A stretch of 64,000 nucleotides of DNA from Piezodorus guildinii (lineage: Eukaryota > Arthropoda > Insecta > Hemiptera > Pentatomidae): positions 1,664,280 to 1,728,279 of the forward strand of contig CM041297.1 of assembly GCA_023052935.1 (NCBI GenBank), given 5' to 3'. Both the position numbers and the translations under genes were made by a program. The notes beneath the pieces are model-generated. The model was not told the origin of the DNA. It saw nothing but the letters and a program-made list of their open reading frames with translations, and searched no databases. Position 1 is the stretch's first letter. The number at the start of each line of letters is the position of its first letter. Positions 48,361 to 60,080 of this stretch are shown one piece after another.

Positions 48361-48928
48361 ATTGAATTGGCAAATCTATTTAGGATTCTTTGAAAATTGA
48401 ATAGAGAGGAAGTAATCGAATAGACGGGATTTGAAGGTTTGAAGAGTACCAGAATGTCGAATTTGTGAAGGAATGGAATTCCATACGAAAGAGGAGCGGA
48501 TTAGGAAGGATCTGTTGAAAGCTGCGTTTCGATGAGGTGTGATATACAGGTCTGAAGGCCGTGAACGAGTGGTACGGAAATGAATGGAGGATTTGAATGA
48601 TAACATATCTGAGATGTAGGATGGGCGGCTGGATTGGAGAACTTGGAAGAGGAAGGTTGCCAGGAAGTATTCACAACGGTAGGAAGGGTAAAGCCACTTC
48701 AACTCGAATCTGGTAACATAAGTGTCCCTGGATATCACAAAGATAAAGCGAATGAAGCAGTTACATAATCGTTTAAGTTTTGTTTCGAGATCTCCAAAGA
48801 CACCCCCATACACTGAACAGCAGTAGTCAAAGTGGGGGCATAATAAGGAACAAACACGAAGCCTAAGGGTTTCGAATGGAAGTAGGTGACGAAGGTGATT
48901 TAGGAGTTTTAAATACATATATACATAC
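48361..48928 (-). pseudogene. CR1/L2-like LINE, RT C-terminus (longest copy)
   Basis: The minus-strand frame (48376 up to the TA array) encodes HLLPFETLRLRVCSLLCPHF, DYCCSVYGGVFGDLE, LKRLCNCFIRFIFVISRD, KWLYPSYRCEYFLATFLFQ, then TRSRPSDLYITPHRN and FVWNSIPSQIRHSGTLQTFK. This is the thumb and C-terminal region of a CR1/L2-type reverse transcriptase, ending naturally at a stop near 48376. About 190 codons are open, so it is relatively young, but 5'-truncated at the TA array. Confidence 0.85.
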
Positions 48929-48929
48929 G

Positions 48930-49006
<77 letters not shown>
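48929..49006. repeat. (TA)n microsatellite
   Basis: About 78 bp of TA with one AATA interruption. Confidence 0.95.
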
Positions 49007-49007
<1 letters not shown>

Positions 49008-49027
49008 GCACTACAAAATAGTGCACA

Positions 49028-50135
49028 AATAAAATTAAGACACTATTTTGTCCAAAATTGTAAGTAATTTTATAATAATATCTTTAATGTAAATCCTAAT
49101 TTAAAATATCTATGTACCTACTGTATGATTATTCATTGTCCATTGTACTCTTTTTTATATCTCTAACAATAACATCATATATTAATTATTGTATAATAAT
49201 ATAGTATATATATAATATATAATATATATATATATAAAACTAAGAAACTTAGTGCCAACAGAACAGATTTCTATATCATCTGAACAGAATTTAGAAGCCT
49301 AAGAATTTATGATTCAGAAGTCCCAATTTCAAAGGTTCATTGGTGGATAATTTTTAATGTGATTTCTCCTTCTTCTACCTTTTGTACCTCTGCCTACCTC
49401 ATCCATACTCACTTGAGGTCAGCCTCCACGTCGTCCGACTATCGTAGTTTCACCCTGTTCTGGTTTCATATCCATAAACATATCCTAACCCCTTTTACTT
49501 ACTTTATTAATAAAAGAGACTACACCTGATCCTCACCACATCATCGGGATGTCGCAGTCGCCATCTTATCTTCTGTTCTGGGGTGGATATACTAGCTTTT
49601 CCTCAACTTCTGAATATAATTTGGAAGCCTCATTAATTGTTTCCTCTTCTTCTTCTTTTGTTACGCAATAGTCCATGAAGGATCAAAGTTCTCTTGACTC
49701 TGACCGACCCTGTTCGACCACTCCTCCAGATTCCTTACCCATTGACTTAAGGCAGCGCTACACGGTGAGAAATAAGGTATGTGTAGGTGAGGTGAAATTC
49801 GTGAGGTTAGGCGAATGTGAATATCATACACTCTCACATACTTTCAACATAATATAATAAATATTCAATTATCGAATTGTAGGGTTAGGGGTTAGGTTAT
49901 TGGAGTAGGTGCTCAACCTCTTGGTTATTAGCACCGAATACATTTGTAGTAACAGATTTGTTTTACTCTTTTTCTTCTTTTTATTTATTTATTTTTCCTT
50001 CTATTTTTTTTTTTTTTATATTTTTTTTATTGTTTATTTATTTATTTTATTATTATTCTTTTGTTGACACATTCTGAATTAGTGAATTTATTCCAGTTTT
50101 TCTTTATTTATTTATTACTTTTATATATTTTTTTT
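49028..50135. repeat. Right arm of large inverted repeat
   Basis: Inverse copy of 45880-47090. It includes the inverted LINE 3' UTR (TTATTAGCACCGAATACATT), half of the MITE family C unit (CTACACGGTGAG) and the AAAACTAAGAAACTTAGTGC segment. It is inserted between two copies of the same LINE segment (48754-48960 and 50136-50345). Confidence 0.85.
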
Positions 50136-50294
50136 GAAGCAGTTATATAATCGTTTTGTTTCGAGATCTCCAAAGACACTGAACAGCAGTAGTCAAAGTG
50201 GGGGCATGATAAGGAACAAACACGAAGCCTACGGGTTTCGAATGGAAGTAGGTGACGAAGGTGATTTAGGAGTTTTAAATACATATATACATAC

Positions 50295-50358
<64 letters not shown>

Positions 50359-50365
50359 TATAAGA
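50136..50365 (-). pseudogene. Duplicate of CR1-like LINE segment plus (TA)n
   Basis: GAAGCAGTTATATAATCG...AGTCAAAGTGGGGGCAT...ACATATATACATACG duplicates 48754-48930 in direct orientation with small deletions, followed by a TA array (50296-50361). Confidence 0.85.
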
Positions 50366-50439
50366 GAAGGAGAATTTCCCCAATTAGACGAAAGACGTTC
50401 TGAGGAAGCTCCTTTTCAACATTAATAGTTAATTTTATT

Positions 50440-51745
50440 TAATAAAAGCTCGATAGGATAAGCCATCCTATTCCTTACCTACATTTATAATGCTCTACTC
50501 CGCACAACATATTTTCCTGACTCTTGGAAATTATCTGCAGTACAAATGATACATAAACCCAAAAAGCCACCAGAATATCCGTCTTCTAACATCTTTCTTT
50601 TATGTATCTTGTGGAAAATCCTTGAAAACTCCTTCTAAAACGTATCTATTCCATCCTTGATTCCATTTAATCTATCCCTGATCATCAGTTTGGCTTCCGA
50701 ACATCCCATTCCACTATCCAGCAATGTCATCGTGTGGTGGATGTTATCTCCTCTGCTTTGGAGCGCGGATTGTACTGCACTGGAGCCTTTCTCGACCTAG
50801 AACAGGCCTTTGACTGAATCTGGCACCCAGGACTGCTGTACAAACTCCGGAAATTCCTCCCTCCAACATACTTCCTTATCATCCAGTCATATCTCGCTGA
50901 CAGATCCTTCAAAATAAATCACAATAGTTCCTATTCATCCCTTTTTGTTCAGTCCACTGGCGTCCCGCAAGGCAGTATCCTCGGACCCATTCTCTTCACA
51001 GTCTAAAGAGCTCACATCCCAACCAATTCTAACATTTTCCTTTCTACGTATGCTGATGACACTTGTCTATAACGATCCTACTATTGCCTCCTAAACTCTC
51101 CTATCTCACATAAGAAACCTTCAGTCAGAATTGGAGAATGAAAATAAATTCAAGCAAATCCCACCAAATCACCTTTACTCTCCGTCGTAAATCAATGACA
51201 CTAGACTGAAACGACAAGAAACTGCTCGCCGAATTCGATTACTTCAACACTTACTTGGATAGCGCTTTAACCTCCAACTTAACTACAAAAGAATCCTCTA
51301 CATGACTATTATAAGGCCTATATGGACCTACGGAGTTGAGCTTTGTGGATCGACTAAGCCATAAAATTCTTCCCGTGTCCAATCCAAAATCCTTCGTAGA
51401 ATCCTCAACGCTCCTTACTTCGTCACAAATAACCTTGTCCATAAGGACCTGAATGTTCCATTTGTTGTTGATCTAGCCGGAACCAGACATCACTCCTCCT
51501 ATAACAAGCTCCTCTCCCACTCTAAACCACTAGTTTTAATTCTTGCTTCCTCTTTGATTCCTGACAATCCTGCGAGGCATCTGAACAAAAGATCTGAAGA
51601 CTCGAGACTTTCTAGTTCAGAATAGTTACAGCAGTGCTACCATTGGATAGTTCTTCTACAAGTCATGTAATTTTTCTTTTATCATATTTACTTGTTGTAT
51701 TATGAAGTACAGTTGTAAATGTCAATAAATTATGTTAAAAAAAAG
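50440..51745 (+). pseudogene. Jockey-like LINE, longest RT-containing copy, with stops
   Basis: Broken frames encode, in order: AVQMIHKPKKPPEYP, a FLDLEQAFD-stop-IWHPGLLYKL palm segment, FLIIQSYLADRSFK, VPQGSILGPILFT, YADDT (catalytic, about 51045-51066), a SELENWRMKIN-type thumb, TIIRPIWTYGVELCGST and the 3' UTR to ATTATGTTAAAAAAA. In-frame stops and deletions (for example after YADDT) make it inactive. It confirms that the many short copies derive from a Jockey-type element. Confidence 0.85.
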
Positions 51746-52640
51746 CTCGAGCTTGCTATATGAGTTTTTCTCAAAACCTCGAAGTAGTGAAGCAACAATG
51801 CTTTTATTTAAATCAAAATCTTAATGCAGTCTACATTCCAATCTGCTCCAGTCAGATTTTGATCGAAAGGACTGTCAGTCTCTTCCATCATTACATTTTC
51901 AATTTTAAAAAAATCCCTATTTCGGAAGAGGGAGCTCTAGGTTACACAAGATGAGGCTTCCACCTTAAAACAATTACGGCCCACTAACGGATCCATTAGT
52001 AGCCAGGGGCCTGTGCCCCCTCCCCCCCTGCCCCAGACCAGAAGACAAGATGGCGACTGCCACACCCCGATGATGTAATTGGTAACAGTAATGAAGGCAG
52101 GTGGCGGTGCCTCGGGTAATTGCCGCGTCTCAAACTCCCTCCCAATTAATCTTACCGCTCCATTGTGTCGCTATCTCTCTGTCCTTCTCTCTCCATCTCT
52201 CTTCATCTCTCCCTATCCCCCTCTCTCTCTCTCTTTAAGGGCCGTTTTGAACACAAAAGGTAAAAACTCATCCGCTCCTCTTCTTCTTTTGTCACCTATT
52301 AATTTAATTAACGTCCCTTCTGTCCATTGATGACAAGAAAAAAAAAATTATAAAGAAAAAAACAAAGGCTCCATTGAACATTTCCAGTTCCAAAAGACCC
52401 GATTGGGTAAATCCCAATTATAATAAATGAACACCAGAAACAGATATAATAGGAGCTAACAGATAAACCACTCAGAAAAATCAAATAATTTAGTACAGTC
52501 AATAATGATTATTTATAATGAACTTAAGTTTCCCAAAGAAGTGAGAAAAAAAAAAGATATATTTATAATAATAATAATAATTTATCTATTTGTCTTCAGG
52601 GCAATCCCTATCTAAATAGAGATCGCTGGCATATCACAAA
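51746..52640. other. Interval without genes; contains a fragment of the palindrome sequence
   Basis: 52018-52078 (CAGACCAGAAGACAAGATGG...GATGATGT) is a third partial copy of a block in the palindrome arms. 52140-52250 is a CT-rich stretch (TCTCTCTCTCTCT) after a CCAATTAATC motif. No coding frame recognised. 52560-52640 includes an ATA repeat. Confidence 0.4.
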
Positions 52641-53706
52641 ATAGGGATTGCAATCCGGAAAACCGGATCCGGTAAACCGGATCCGATTATGGCAATTTTT
52701 GGCCAAAAATAGTGCAGTTTAATAAAAAAAAAGTACGTTAAATGTGTTACATTTGGTGTACATGTATGGTGGTGTTCGACGCCAAATTACAACACATCAT
52801 GAGTTCAGTCCAGCATCATTCGTTTGCCTTTCACGAGACAGTACAAGTGCTATTGTTTTGTGGTTCTTCACCTAAATGTAAGTTAAGAGATATTATTATC
52901 TTGGGTATACGCGAAGTGTAGCATCCTATAAGTTGTCTGTAGAGGAACTTCTGAATCACTCAAGTGTACTGAATTATATGATGAAACTGCTTACAAATCT
53001 TTTGAAATTTAGGAAGACTGAGCTACGTTACTGCTCACGTCTTCCTATACTTCACTTTCTCAGATAGCTCAATTAATTTATTAAGTTACTTTATAAAATG
53101 CTATATAATTATCCTTGCGTAATTAACTCAATGGGAATTGTGATAACAATAATTTTAAATTATTTGAGAATGCTGACAATCACAAACAACTGTTATATTA
53201 ATGATAGACACAATCATATTTTGATGAATATGTCTGATGAACGGCATAATTATCACAATAATGAGTTCGTATTATGAGTATAAATCTTTAAATTATTCTA
53301 CTGACAATATTTGTTTTTTAAATAGGACGTAAGTACTAATAACTTTAGTATATATTATCAAAATTCAATTTTGATTTTGGAAAAAGGGTGGTAGAAAACA
53401 AATAGTCTTTATTTTCAGCAAATGGTAATCAATAGCCGAATGTTTTAATAGCCATTAAAATTTTACTAGTTACCTAAACTTCTAAACTTTAATTTTTTTG
53501 CTCCATATCTAATCCTAACATAACTTTTCTTTAATAAACTTCCTATTATGAGTACAATTATATTCGAATAACATAATAACAGTTCATCTTGGACCGAAAA
53601 GTGATCAACCTGATTTAGTCATACCATCCGGATCGGCCGGATCCGTCCGGATTGATAAAATTTGAGACCGGATCCGGCCGGATTGGAAATGACACCTATA
53701 ATAATA
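52641..53706. mobile_element. Probable non-autonomous DNA transposon with CCGGATCCGG subterminal repeats
   Basis: The left end TAGGGATTGCAATCCGG runs into repeated CCGGATCCGG motifs. The right end has CCGGATCGGCCGGATCCGTC and CCGGATCCGGCCGGATTGG, then AAATGACACCTATA, an imperfect inverse of the left end. The 8-mer ATCACAAA occurs at both borders (52633-52640, 53707-53714), compatible with an hAT-type duplication. The 1-kb interior has no transposase. Confidence 0.55.
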
Positions 53707-53739
53707 ATCACAAATAATACATCTCTAACATACAATAAT

Positions 53740-54216
53740 AATCAGGACGCAGGAGGGATATAGGCGAAGATTCAATAAGGAAATATACACGAAACTGGAG
53801 GATCTTGAAACAGTAGATCTTGGACCAGGAGATTGAGGTTCTTCGGGCACATGGTGAGAATGAATGGTGAGAGAATAAATAAGAATATATTAGATATAGT
53901 CTGCAGCTATAAATGTATGGGGAGGAGGGGGATATATTAAACACATAAAAGAGGAACTGGGAAGGCTAACAATCATGAACAGGGAATGCTTGGATAGAGA
54001 GCTATTCAGAGCAAAAGTAAAAGAAGTTGGGATTCTGTGCGAGGGAGGAAGAGACGAGTGAGGGGATGGACTGAGAAGGAGGTGAGAGGAACGTCCAGGA
54101 GGATGAGAGAGTATTGGGCAGTAGGAAGTTTGGGAAGTGTGAGGAGGAATTAGTGATGGTATTTGCGTAGTCCTTCAAGGGTGATCGTGCAAAAAAAAAA
54201 AAAAAAAAAAAAAAAA
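53740..54216 (+). pseudogene. Non-LTR 3' end with A27 tail, related to 44875-45575
   Basis: Broken coding remnants (RFFGHMVRMNGERINKNIL-like) and shared 3' sequence (ATGCTTGGATAGAGAGC...GAGGAACGTCC) end in TGATCGTGC and an A run at 54190-54216. Confidence 0.7.
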
Positions 54217-55795
54217 CGACGTAAATAAATTTACAAAACTAAAAACAACACAAATCAACAACAGGCATAACAGAACTACTACTTATAGGTTCACAGTTAC
54301 ACAAGATATTCATAAATGACCACTTAAAATTTAAAAAAATATTGATAAATAAAATCAAAGATATGCCATGTTCAAGTATCCATCGCATAAATGTTATAAG
54401 GTGTGAAAGTGAAAAAAATCAATCAACTTTTTTTGAAACGGCCAAATATATAAATTACAAAGTCATGATGCCGTGGAAAAACTACAAAAATTTTTCTTAA
54501 AAAAATATTTAAATTGCCAAAATATACTCCAACTCATTTTCTCCATTTGGTTTATTCGTTTAACGTCACTTTATGCTACTATGGCTAATCGGACGATGCT
54601 ACAGTGGGAGTCCTAAATTTTGCCTAATAGGAGGTTTTATTAGGATAGGGATCTTTAACGAGTACCTGACATCGCACAGGCTCGGGACCACCTTTTAACG
54701 TCCCCTCCGAAGGACGGCATAACTAAGGATTTTTTACTCCCATTAAAAAATCCTAGGGCCACCCGCAGGTTTGAACCCGCAACCTTTGGCATAGAAAGCT
54801 GTTATGCTAGCAACTACGCTATGGGTGACCCCCATTTTGAAACAACAATAGATCTAATATTTATGTTCACCCTAAAGATGCATTTCGATTATATTATTAA
54901 AATTTTGAATTTACCACCACATAGATATCCAAAGATATTAGCGTTACATATAGTTAAGAAAAAAATAGCATGGTTCAAAAACATACTTTATCTGAAAGAA
55001 TCGCATACATTAAATTTTAACTTAAATCTATTTAACTGTGATGATATTAAGTTATGGAAAAATAGTCTAGCAGCATTAAGGGTTCAAATGCAAAAAGATA
55101 TTTATAGTCAAAATATTATTGAAGTTAAAAATTCTAAAACTTCTCCCTTTTATCCACATTTAACCACAGTAAATTAGATTACTGACAAATGTTCACTGGA
55201 GGTGATTAGATGGGTAATTAAAATCAGGGGTGATGTATTAAACCTGAATTACAAACATTTCATGAAAATAAATAATAAATGTAATTTGTGCAATACAAAT
55301 GAAACAGAAGACCTTTTTCACTTTTTGGCTGCCTGTCCGATACTTACTGAGTTCAGAAAAAAATATTTCAATTCTAAACATTTAACCTGGGATCAAATTT
55401 TAGAGTTGATAAATGGGAAAGATTGGCTGGCGTTAGTTAATTTCTCCAGATCGGCTTTCTCTTAAAGAATGTTACTAACGAGAGAATTTAACTATTAGTG
55501 AATTTGTTAAATTAAATATAACTAATTGTGAATTTGACTATTTGTGAATTCATTTTAGTACATAAATAACATAGGAAGTGTTTGTTTCTTATTTTGTTAT
55601 TGATTATATATATTGATAGATTAAAGATTAATTTTTTTAATAAACACAGACTCCACGGACGGTGAATAGACCATGTAGTGTGTCTGATTTTTATTATTGT
55701 ATTTTTTAATTTGTAATTTGTTTATTTGCTATTTGAGGTAATTTTGAAAAATAAAAACAGACTTTTCTATCTATCTATCTATAAATTACAAATAT
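54217..55795 (+). pseudogene. Non-LTR element RT C-terminus with (CTAT)n tail, interrupted by a SINE
   Basis: Left part to 54546 ends in broken coding sequence (KLQKFFLKKYLN). After the SINE the frame continues ETTIDLIFMFTLKMHFDYII and a 118-codon stretch, then IRWVIKIRGDVLNLNYKHF and the Cys/His motif CNLCNTNETEDLFHFLAACP (55202-55465). The 3' UTR ends CTTTTCTATCTATCTATCTAT (about 55765-55785). One stop separates the two open parts. By its tail and zinc motif it belongs to a non-LTR lineage different from the Jockey-like family. Confidence 0.75.
54549..54830 (-). mobile_element. SINE S1 inserted in a LINE
   Basis: Complete body and tRNA-like head (GGTTTGAACCC and AGCGTAGTTGCTAGC-like on the minus strand). 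The flanks CTCCATTTGG and CCCCATTTTG are an imperfect duplication of about 7 bp; the LINE reading frame continues across when the SINE is left out. Confidence 0.85.
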
Positions 55796-55918
55796 TGAAC
55801 AAAAAGAATACACAGGAATATGATGAGAAAATTATTGGGCCAAGTAAACCTGATTTAACAAACACAGAGGGGATTAAATTGAAATATTAAAAAAACGCTA
55901 TAAACGTATTTTACAACG

Positions 55919-56007
<89 letters not shown>

Positions 56008-56317
56008 TATAAGACAAATTAACTGGAAAGGTGGCTAAAACAACTAAATGGTAGTTAGAACTAACTAATGCGACAGCGTGTAGCGCCGTATATCATAGCG
56101 AGGCCCTTCAGATCTCCAGCCGGCTGACAAATCCTCCTTCCACCGCCTACTAATTATAGCGCTCTTAATGAGTCTGTGCTGCGATTTATGGTGCTTGGGG
56201 TCTTTAGCTTGGGTGGGGGCACGTCCTGTTTCGGCCCACCTAGGCTCTTCTCATTCAAGAGGAATATATAGATTTTTTTTTGTTTTTTTTAAGTTAGGAA
56301 CAAAAAATATACAAAGT
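55796..56317. other. Interval with (TA)n and a short GC-richer block
   Basis: 55920-56010 is a TA array. 56090-56270 is GC-richer single-copy sequence with no recognised coding function. Confidence 0.4.
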
Positions 56318-56585
56318 GCTGGTTTGTTTATTCATCTAATGCCACATTAAGCTACTGTGGCTGATTGGACGATGCCAGGTTTTATTAAAATAGGGATCTT
56401 AAACGAGTATTTTACATCGCACAGGCTTGGGACCTGAATTTTGCATCCCGTGTGGATGGCATAACCAAGTATTTTTTACTCTTATTACAAGAAAACAAAA
56501 AACCTTGGGCCATCTGCCGGGTTTGAATCTTAGACCTTATGCACACAAGGCTGTTGAGCTAGCCACTTGAGTACAGGTGAATCCT
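56318..56585 (-). mobile_element. SINE S1, old diverged copy
   Basis: Recognisable by CTACTGTGGCTGATTGGACG, GTTTTATTAAAATAGGGATC, ACATCGCACAGGCTTGGGAC and a degenerate head. Confidence 0.75.
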
Positions 56586-57035
56586 ATGTTAAAGATTAAA
56601 AAAATGGCCTTATTCGGCCCCGCGTTGGTCCTTGGGGGTCCTCCTGTCGGCCGTCTCGACGCGAGGAGGTTGTGCTCGCGCGACTTCGTATAGGACACTC
56701 TCGGGTGACCCACGGTTATCTCATGGCCCGTGGACATCCGCCTCTCTGTCGATCATGTCAGGTTCCTCTCTCAATACTCCACATCCTCACAGAATGCCGA
56801 CAATATACCGCTTCACGTATTTTTTTCAACCTCCCCACCGATCTATCGCTTCTTCTCTCTGATTCCTCTCCTCATATAACTAACATCATTCGCTTCCTAA
56901 AGCCACACCATCTTTACTCTCAGATCTAAACTATACTCTTACTCTACTCCTATAACCATGTAACCTGTGTCTAACGGTGTAAAGGCGAACATGACCCTGG
57001 TGGTTGTCGCCTCGAAAAAAAAAATAAATAAAATA
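56586..57035 (+). pseudogene. R1/I-like non-LTR element 3' end
   Basis: RIGHSRVTHGYLMARGHPPL, then CRSCQVPLSILHILTECRQY (open at 56672-56929), the RNase H end and Cys/His motif of insect R1/I/Jockey-group LINEs. The 3' UTR reads GAACATGACCCTGGTGGTTG, then CGCCTCG and an A-rich tail. 5'-truncated. Confidence 0.85.
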
Positions 57036-57089
57036 AAATTTAAAAAAAATAAAATAATGAATTTCATTTTTTTGGAAGTTTTTCTTAAT

Positions 57090-57553
<464 letters not shown>

Positions 57554-57689
57554 ATAAAGAATTTTATTGGATTTTTATGAAAAAGTTTGATAAGCAAATA
57601 TAGAATAACAAACATTATTATTAATTTTAATTATATATACATTTTCTGTATTATACAATAAAATAAATTAAGTAAATGTGTTAATTGAT

Positions 57690-58545
57690 CAAGTGGGCGT
57701 GATACAGGAAGGTGAAGAAACTACCCAGTGGTAGCACTAGCAGTGTTTATTTAATGTAGTAGGTCGCGAGGCCATCGTATTTTCAGCCGCCTCGGGGGAT
57801 TATCAGGAATAGATGGTGATGAGAGGTTGCTGACGAGTGGGTTGGAGTGGACGGGTAATTTGGAATAAAAGGAGGTATATCTAGTTCGGGCTAGATCTAC
57901 GAACAAAAGGATATTTAGGTCTTTATGAATTATTTTATTGGTGACAAAGTAAGGGCGTTTAGGAGGATTGATGCAGGATTGAATGCGGTAAGAATTGGAT
58001 GGTTTGGTGGATCCCCATAACTCAATCCCATATGTCCAAATAGGCCAAATGATGGTAATATAAATTAATTTTTTGTGGTTTTGATCGTTTGTCCCATAAG
58101 TGTTGTAGTATACGGTATCTATGAGCTGTTTCTTGTCGTTTCAGTCTAGTGTGAGGATTCCAAGTAAGACGTTTGTCTAGATGGAGTCCTAGGTACCGGA
58201 TCTGTTAAACTGAGGTGAGTGGTATATTGCTAAAGGATATAGTGGGGCAGGCGGACATAGGTTTGCGACGAAGGGTAAAGGTAATTTGATGGGATTTAGT
58301 AGGGTTGAATATAATTCTCCAATGTGACACCATTCTTCAATGTGAGACTGAAGGGTTTTGGAAGCAAGAGATGGATCATTATTTACGGATAACACACAAG
58401 TGTCATCTGCGTAGGTTGTGAAGGACAGTACCAGGATGGATTGGAAAATCAGCTGTATATATGGTATAAAGGATTGTGCCCAGAATACTACCTGAGGTAC
58501 ACCAGCGGACTGAGGAAATGTGGATGAGTGAATCTACAAAATTTA
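57690..58545 (-). pseudogene. Jockey-like LINE, RT thumb to 3' end
   Basis: The minus strand reads SAGVPQGSILGTILYTIY-like (about 58500), YADDTCVLSVNNDP, SLASKTLQSHIEEWCH, a segment near the IRYLGLHLDKRLTWNPHTRL motif, then IWTYGIELWGSTKPSNS and the 3' end at about 57700. Frames are broken. Confidence 0.8.
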
Positions 58546-58564
58546 AGTTACATTAGAAGACGAA

Positions 58565-59037
58565 AATCTTTATTTTATTTATTTTAACATCTCAGGCACG
58601 TAGTAGAGGCTCTGCTACAGGTTTGGGGCTCTACTACACCATCGAATTCTTCCAAATCCCTACAATCCAAAATCCTTCGTAAAATCCTCAAGCCCCTTAC
58701 TTTGTCACGAATAAACTCATCCATAAAGACCTTAATGCTCGCCTATGTTGTTTGATTTGGCCCGTTCTAGATACCATTCCTTTCATGACAAACTCCATTC
58801 CCACCTAATCCTCAGTTTCAATCCTTTCTTCCCCTTCATTTCCTGACTATCCTCCGAGGTGTCTGAAAGAGATGGCCTCGAGACCTTATAGTTTAGAATA
58901 TTTGTCAGGGTGCTTCCATCGGGAAGCTTCTTACATGTGTTTCGTGCCTTTTTATATTTCACTCAAATTTACTTGTTGCTTATTTCCATTATACAGTTGT
59001 AAATCCAATAAATAAAAAATAAAAAATAAATAAAAAA
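58565..59037 (+). pseudogene. Jockey-like LINE 3' end, opposite orientation
   Basis: GSTTPSNSS-like, LQSKILRKILK-like and HKDLN-like pieces, then the family 3' UTR with tail AATAAATAAAAAAT. Together with 57690-58545 it forms a tail-out pair. Confidence 0.8.
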
Positions 59038-59044
59038 ATCAATC

Positions 59045-59233
59045 TATTCTAAAATATGAAATTTTATTTATATAAAACTTATCTTTTCCCATACACTCCA
59101 CATATATACACAGACATTTTTTGAGGGAATTTTATTTCTAACCTTAATTTATTCTACCTTTATTTAATAGTTCTTAAATTTATTTTAATAACCAGGTAAC
59201 TGAAAGTCTTTGTTGCCCACTGCCAGATTTTTA
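59045..59233 (-). repeat. Family A, strongly diverged fragment
   Basis: It retains ACACAGACATTTTTTGAGGG and GTAACTGAAAGTCTTTGTTG...CCAGATTTTT, with a central deletion. Confidence 0.55.
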
Positions 59234-59379
59234 AATTGATTATTATATCTAATGTTATACATATATTACATCTATTTTTGCAATATTTAAATGTTTATTC
59301 TAACATATAGTCTTGTAATTTTTTGTTCAGGCCTGAAGAATCGAAGAGTTAAGATTGTTTAATCTTTTTTGCAAACTTT

Positions 59380-60080
59380 GCAATCGACCAAAAAAAAAAA
59401 AAAAAAAATTATCCCTGCTTAAAATTTGAGGGTTTGAGATTTGAGAATCCGAATATGAATAAAAAAAAAAATCCGTTTGTCCACCGTCCGCAGTCCGCGG
59501 CATATCTCCGAAACTACTGGACCCATTTTTTTGAAATTCGCCACAAAAATACTAGTCCATTCAACGATGACTATTTATTTTTCACATAAATACGCTTATG
59601 ACTCAGTTATTATTTGAAGATAGAGAAAAGTATGTATAGAGTTTTAGAATCAGTAAAGCGCGATAAAAAAAAAAAAAAAAAAAAATGAAAAGGATTACAT
59701 TTTATTAATACAATGAAAATGAATAGAAACTTTATTTGCATCAAAACAATTATCTTGAACTAATGATTTACGTTATACACAAACTAAACTTTGCCTATCA
59801 CAAGTAGATAGCAAATCATGGTTCCAGGAGATCCCAGTGCTATTCTCCAAAAAAAATTGGACTACATGAAAAAAGAATAATTGAATTTGGTTTACAACTA
59901 GATTAGATATTGCGTTTTGAAATCAGTGGTAGTGTTATGATATGAAGCCTAGAATTATTGCTTTTCATATTACTTAATTGCCTATCAACATCTATATAAA
60001 CAGTAACACCCCAATATTGTTATTTGGAAATAATAAACCATTGTGCAATACTTTGCAGCGTTTTTTTTTTTTACACTGTT
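59380..60080. repeat. Dispersed repeat family B, copy 2
   Basis: Blocks shared with 16190-17165 in the same order: ATCGACCAAAAAAA, GTCCGCGGCATATCTCCG, GACTCAGTTATTATTTGAAG, and ATTTGGAAATAATAAACCAT. No coding frame. Confidence 0.6.
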
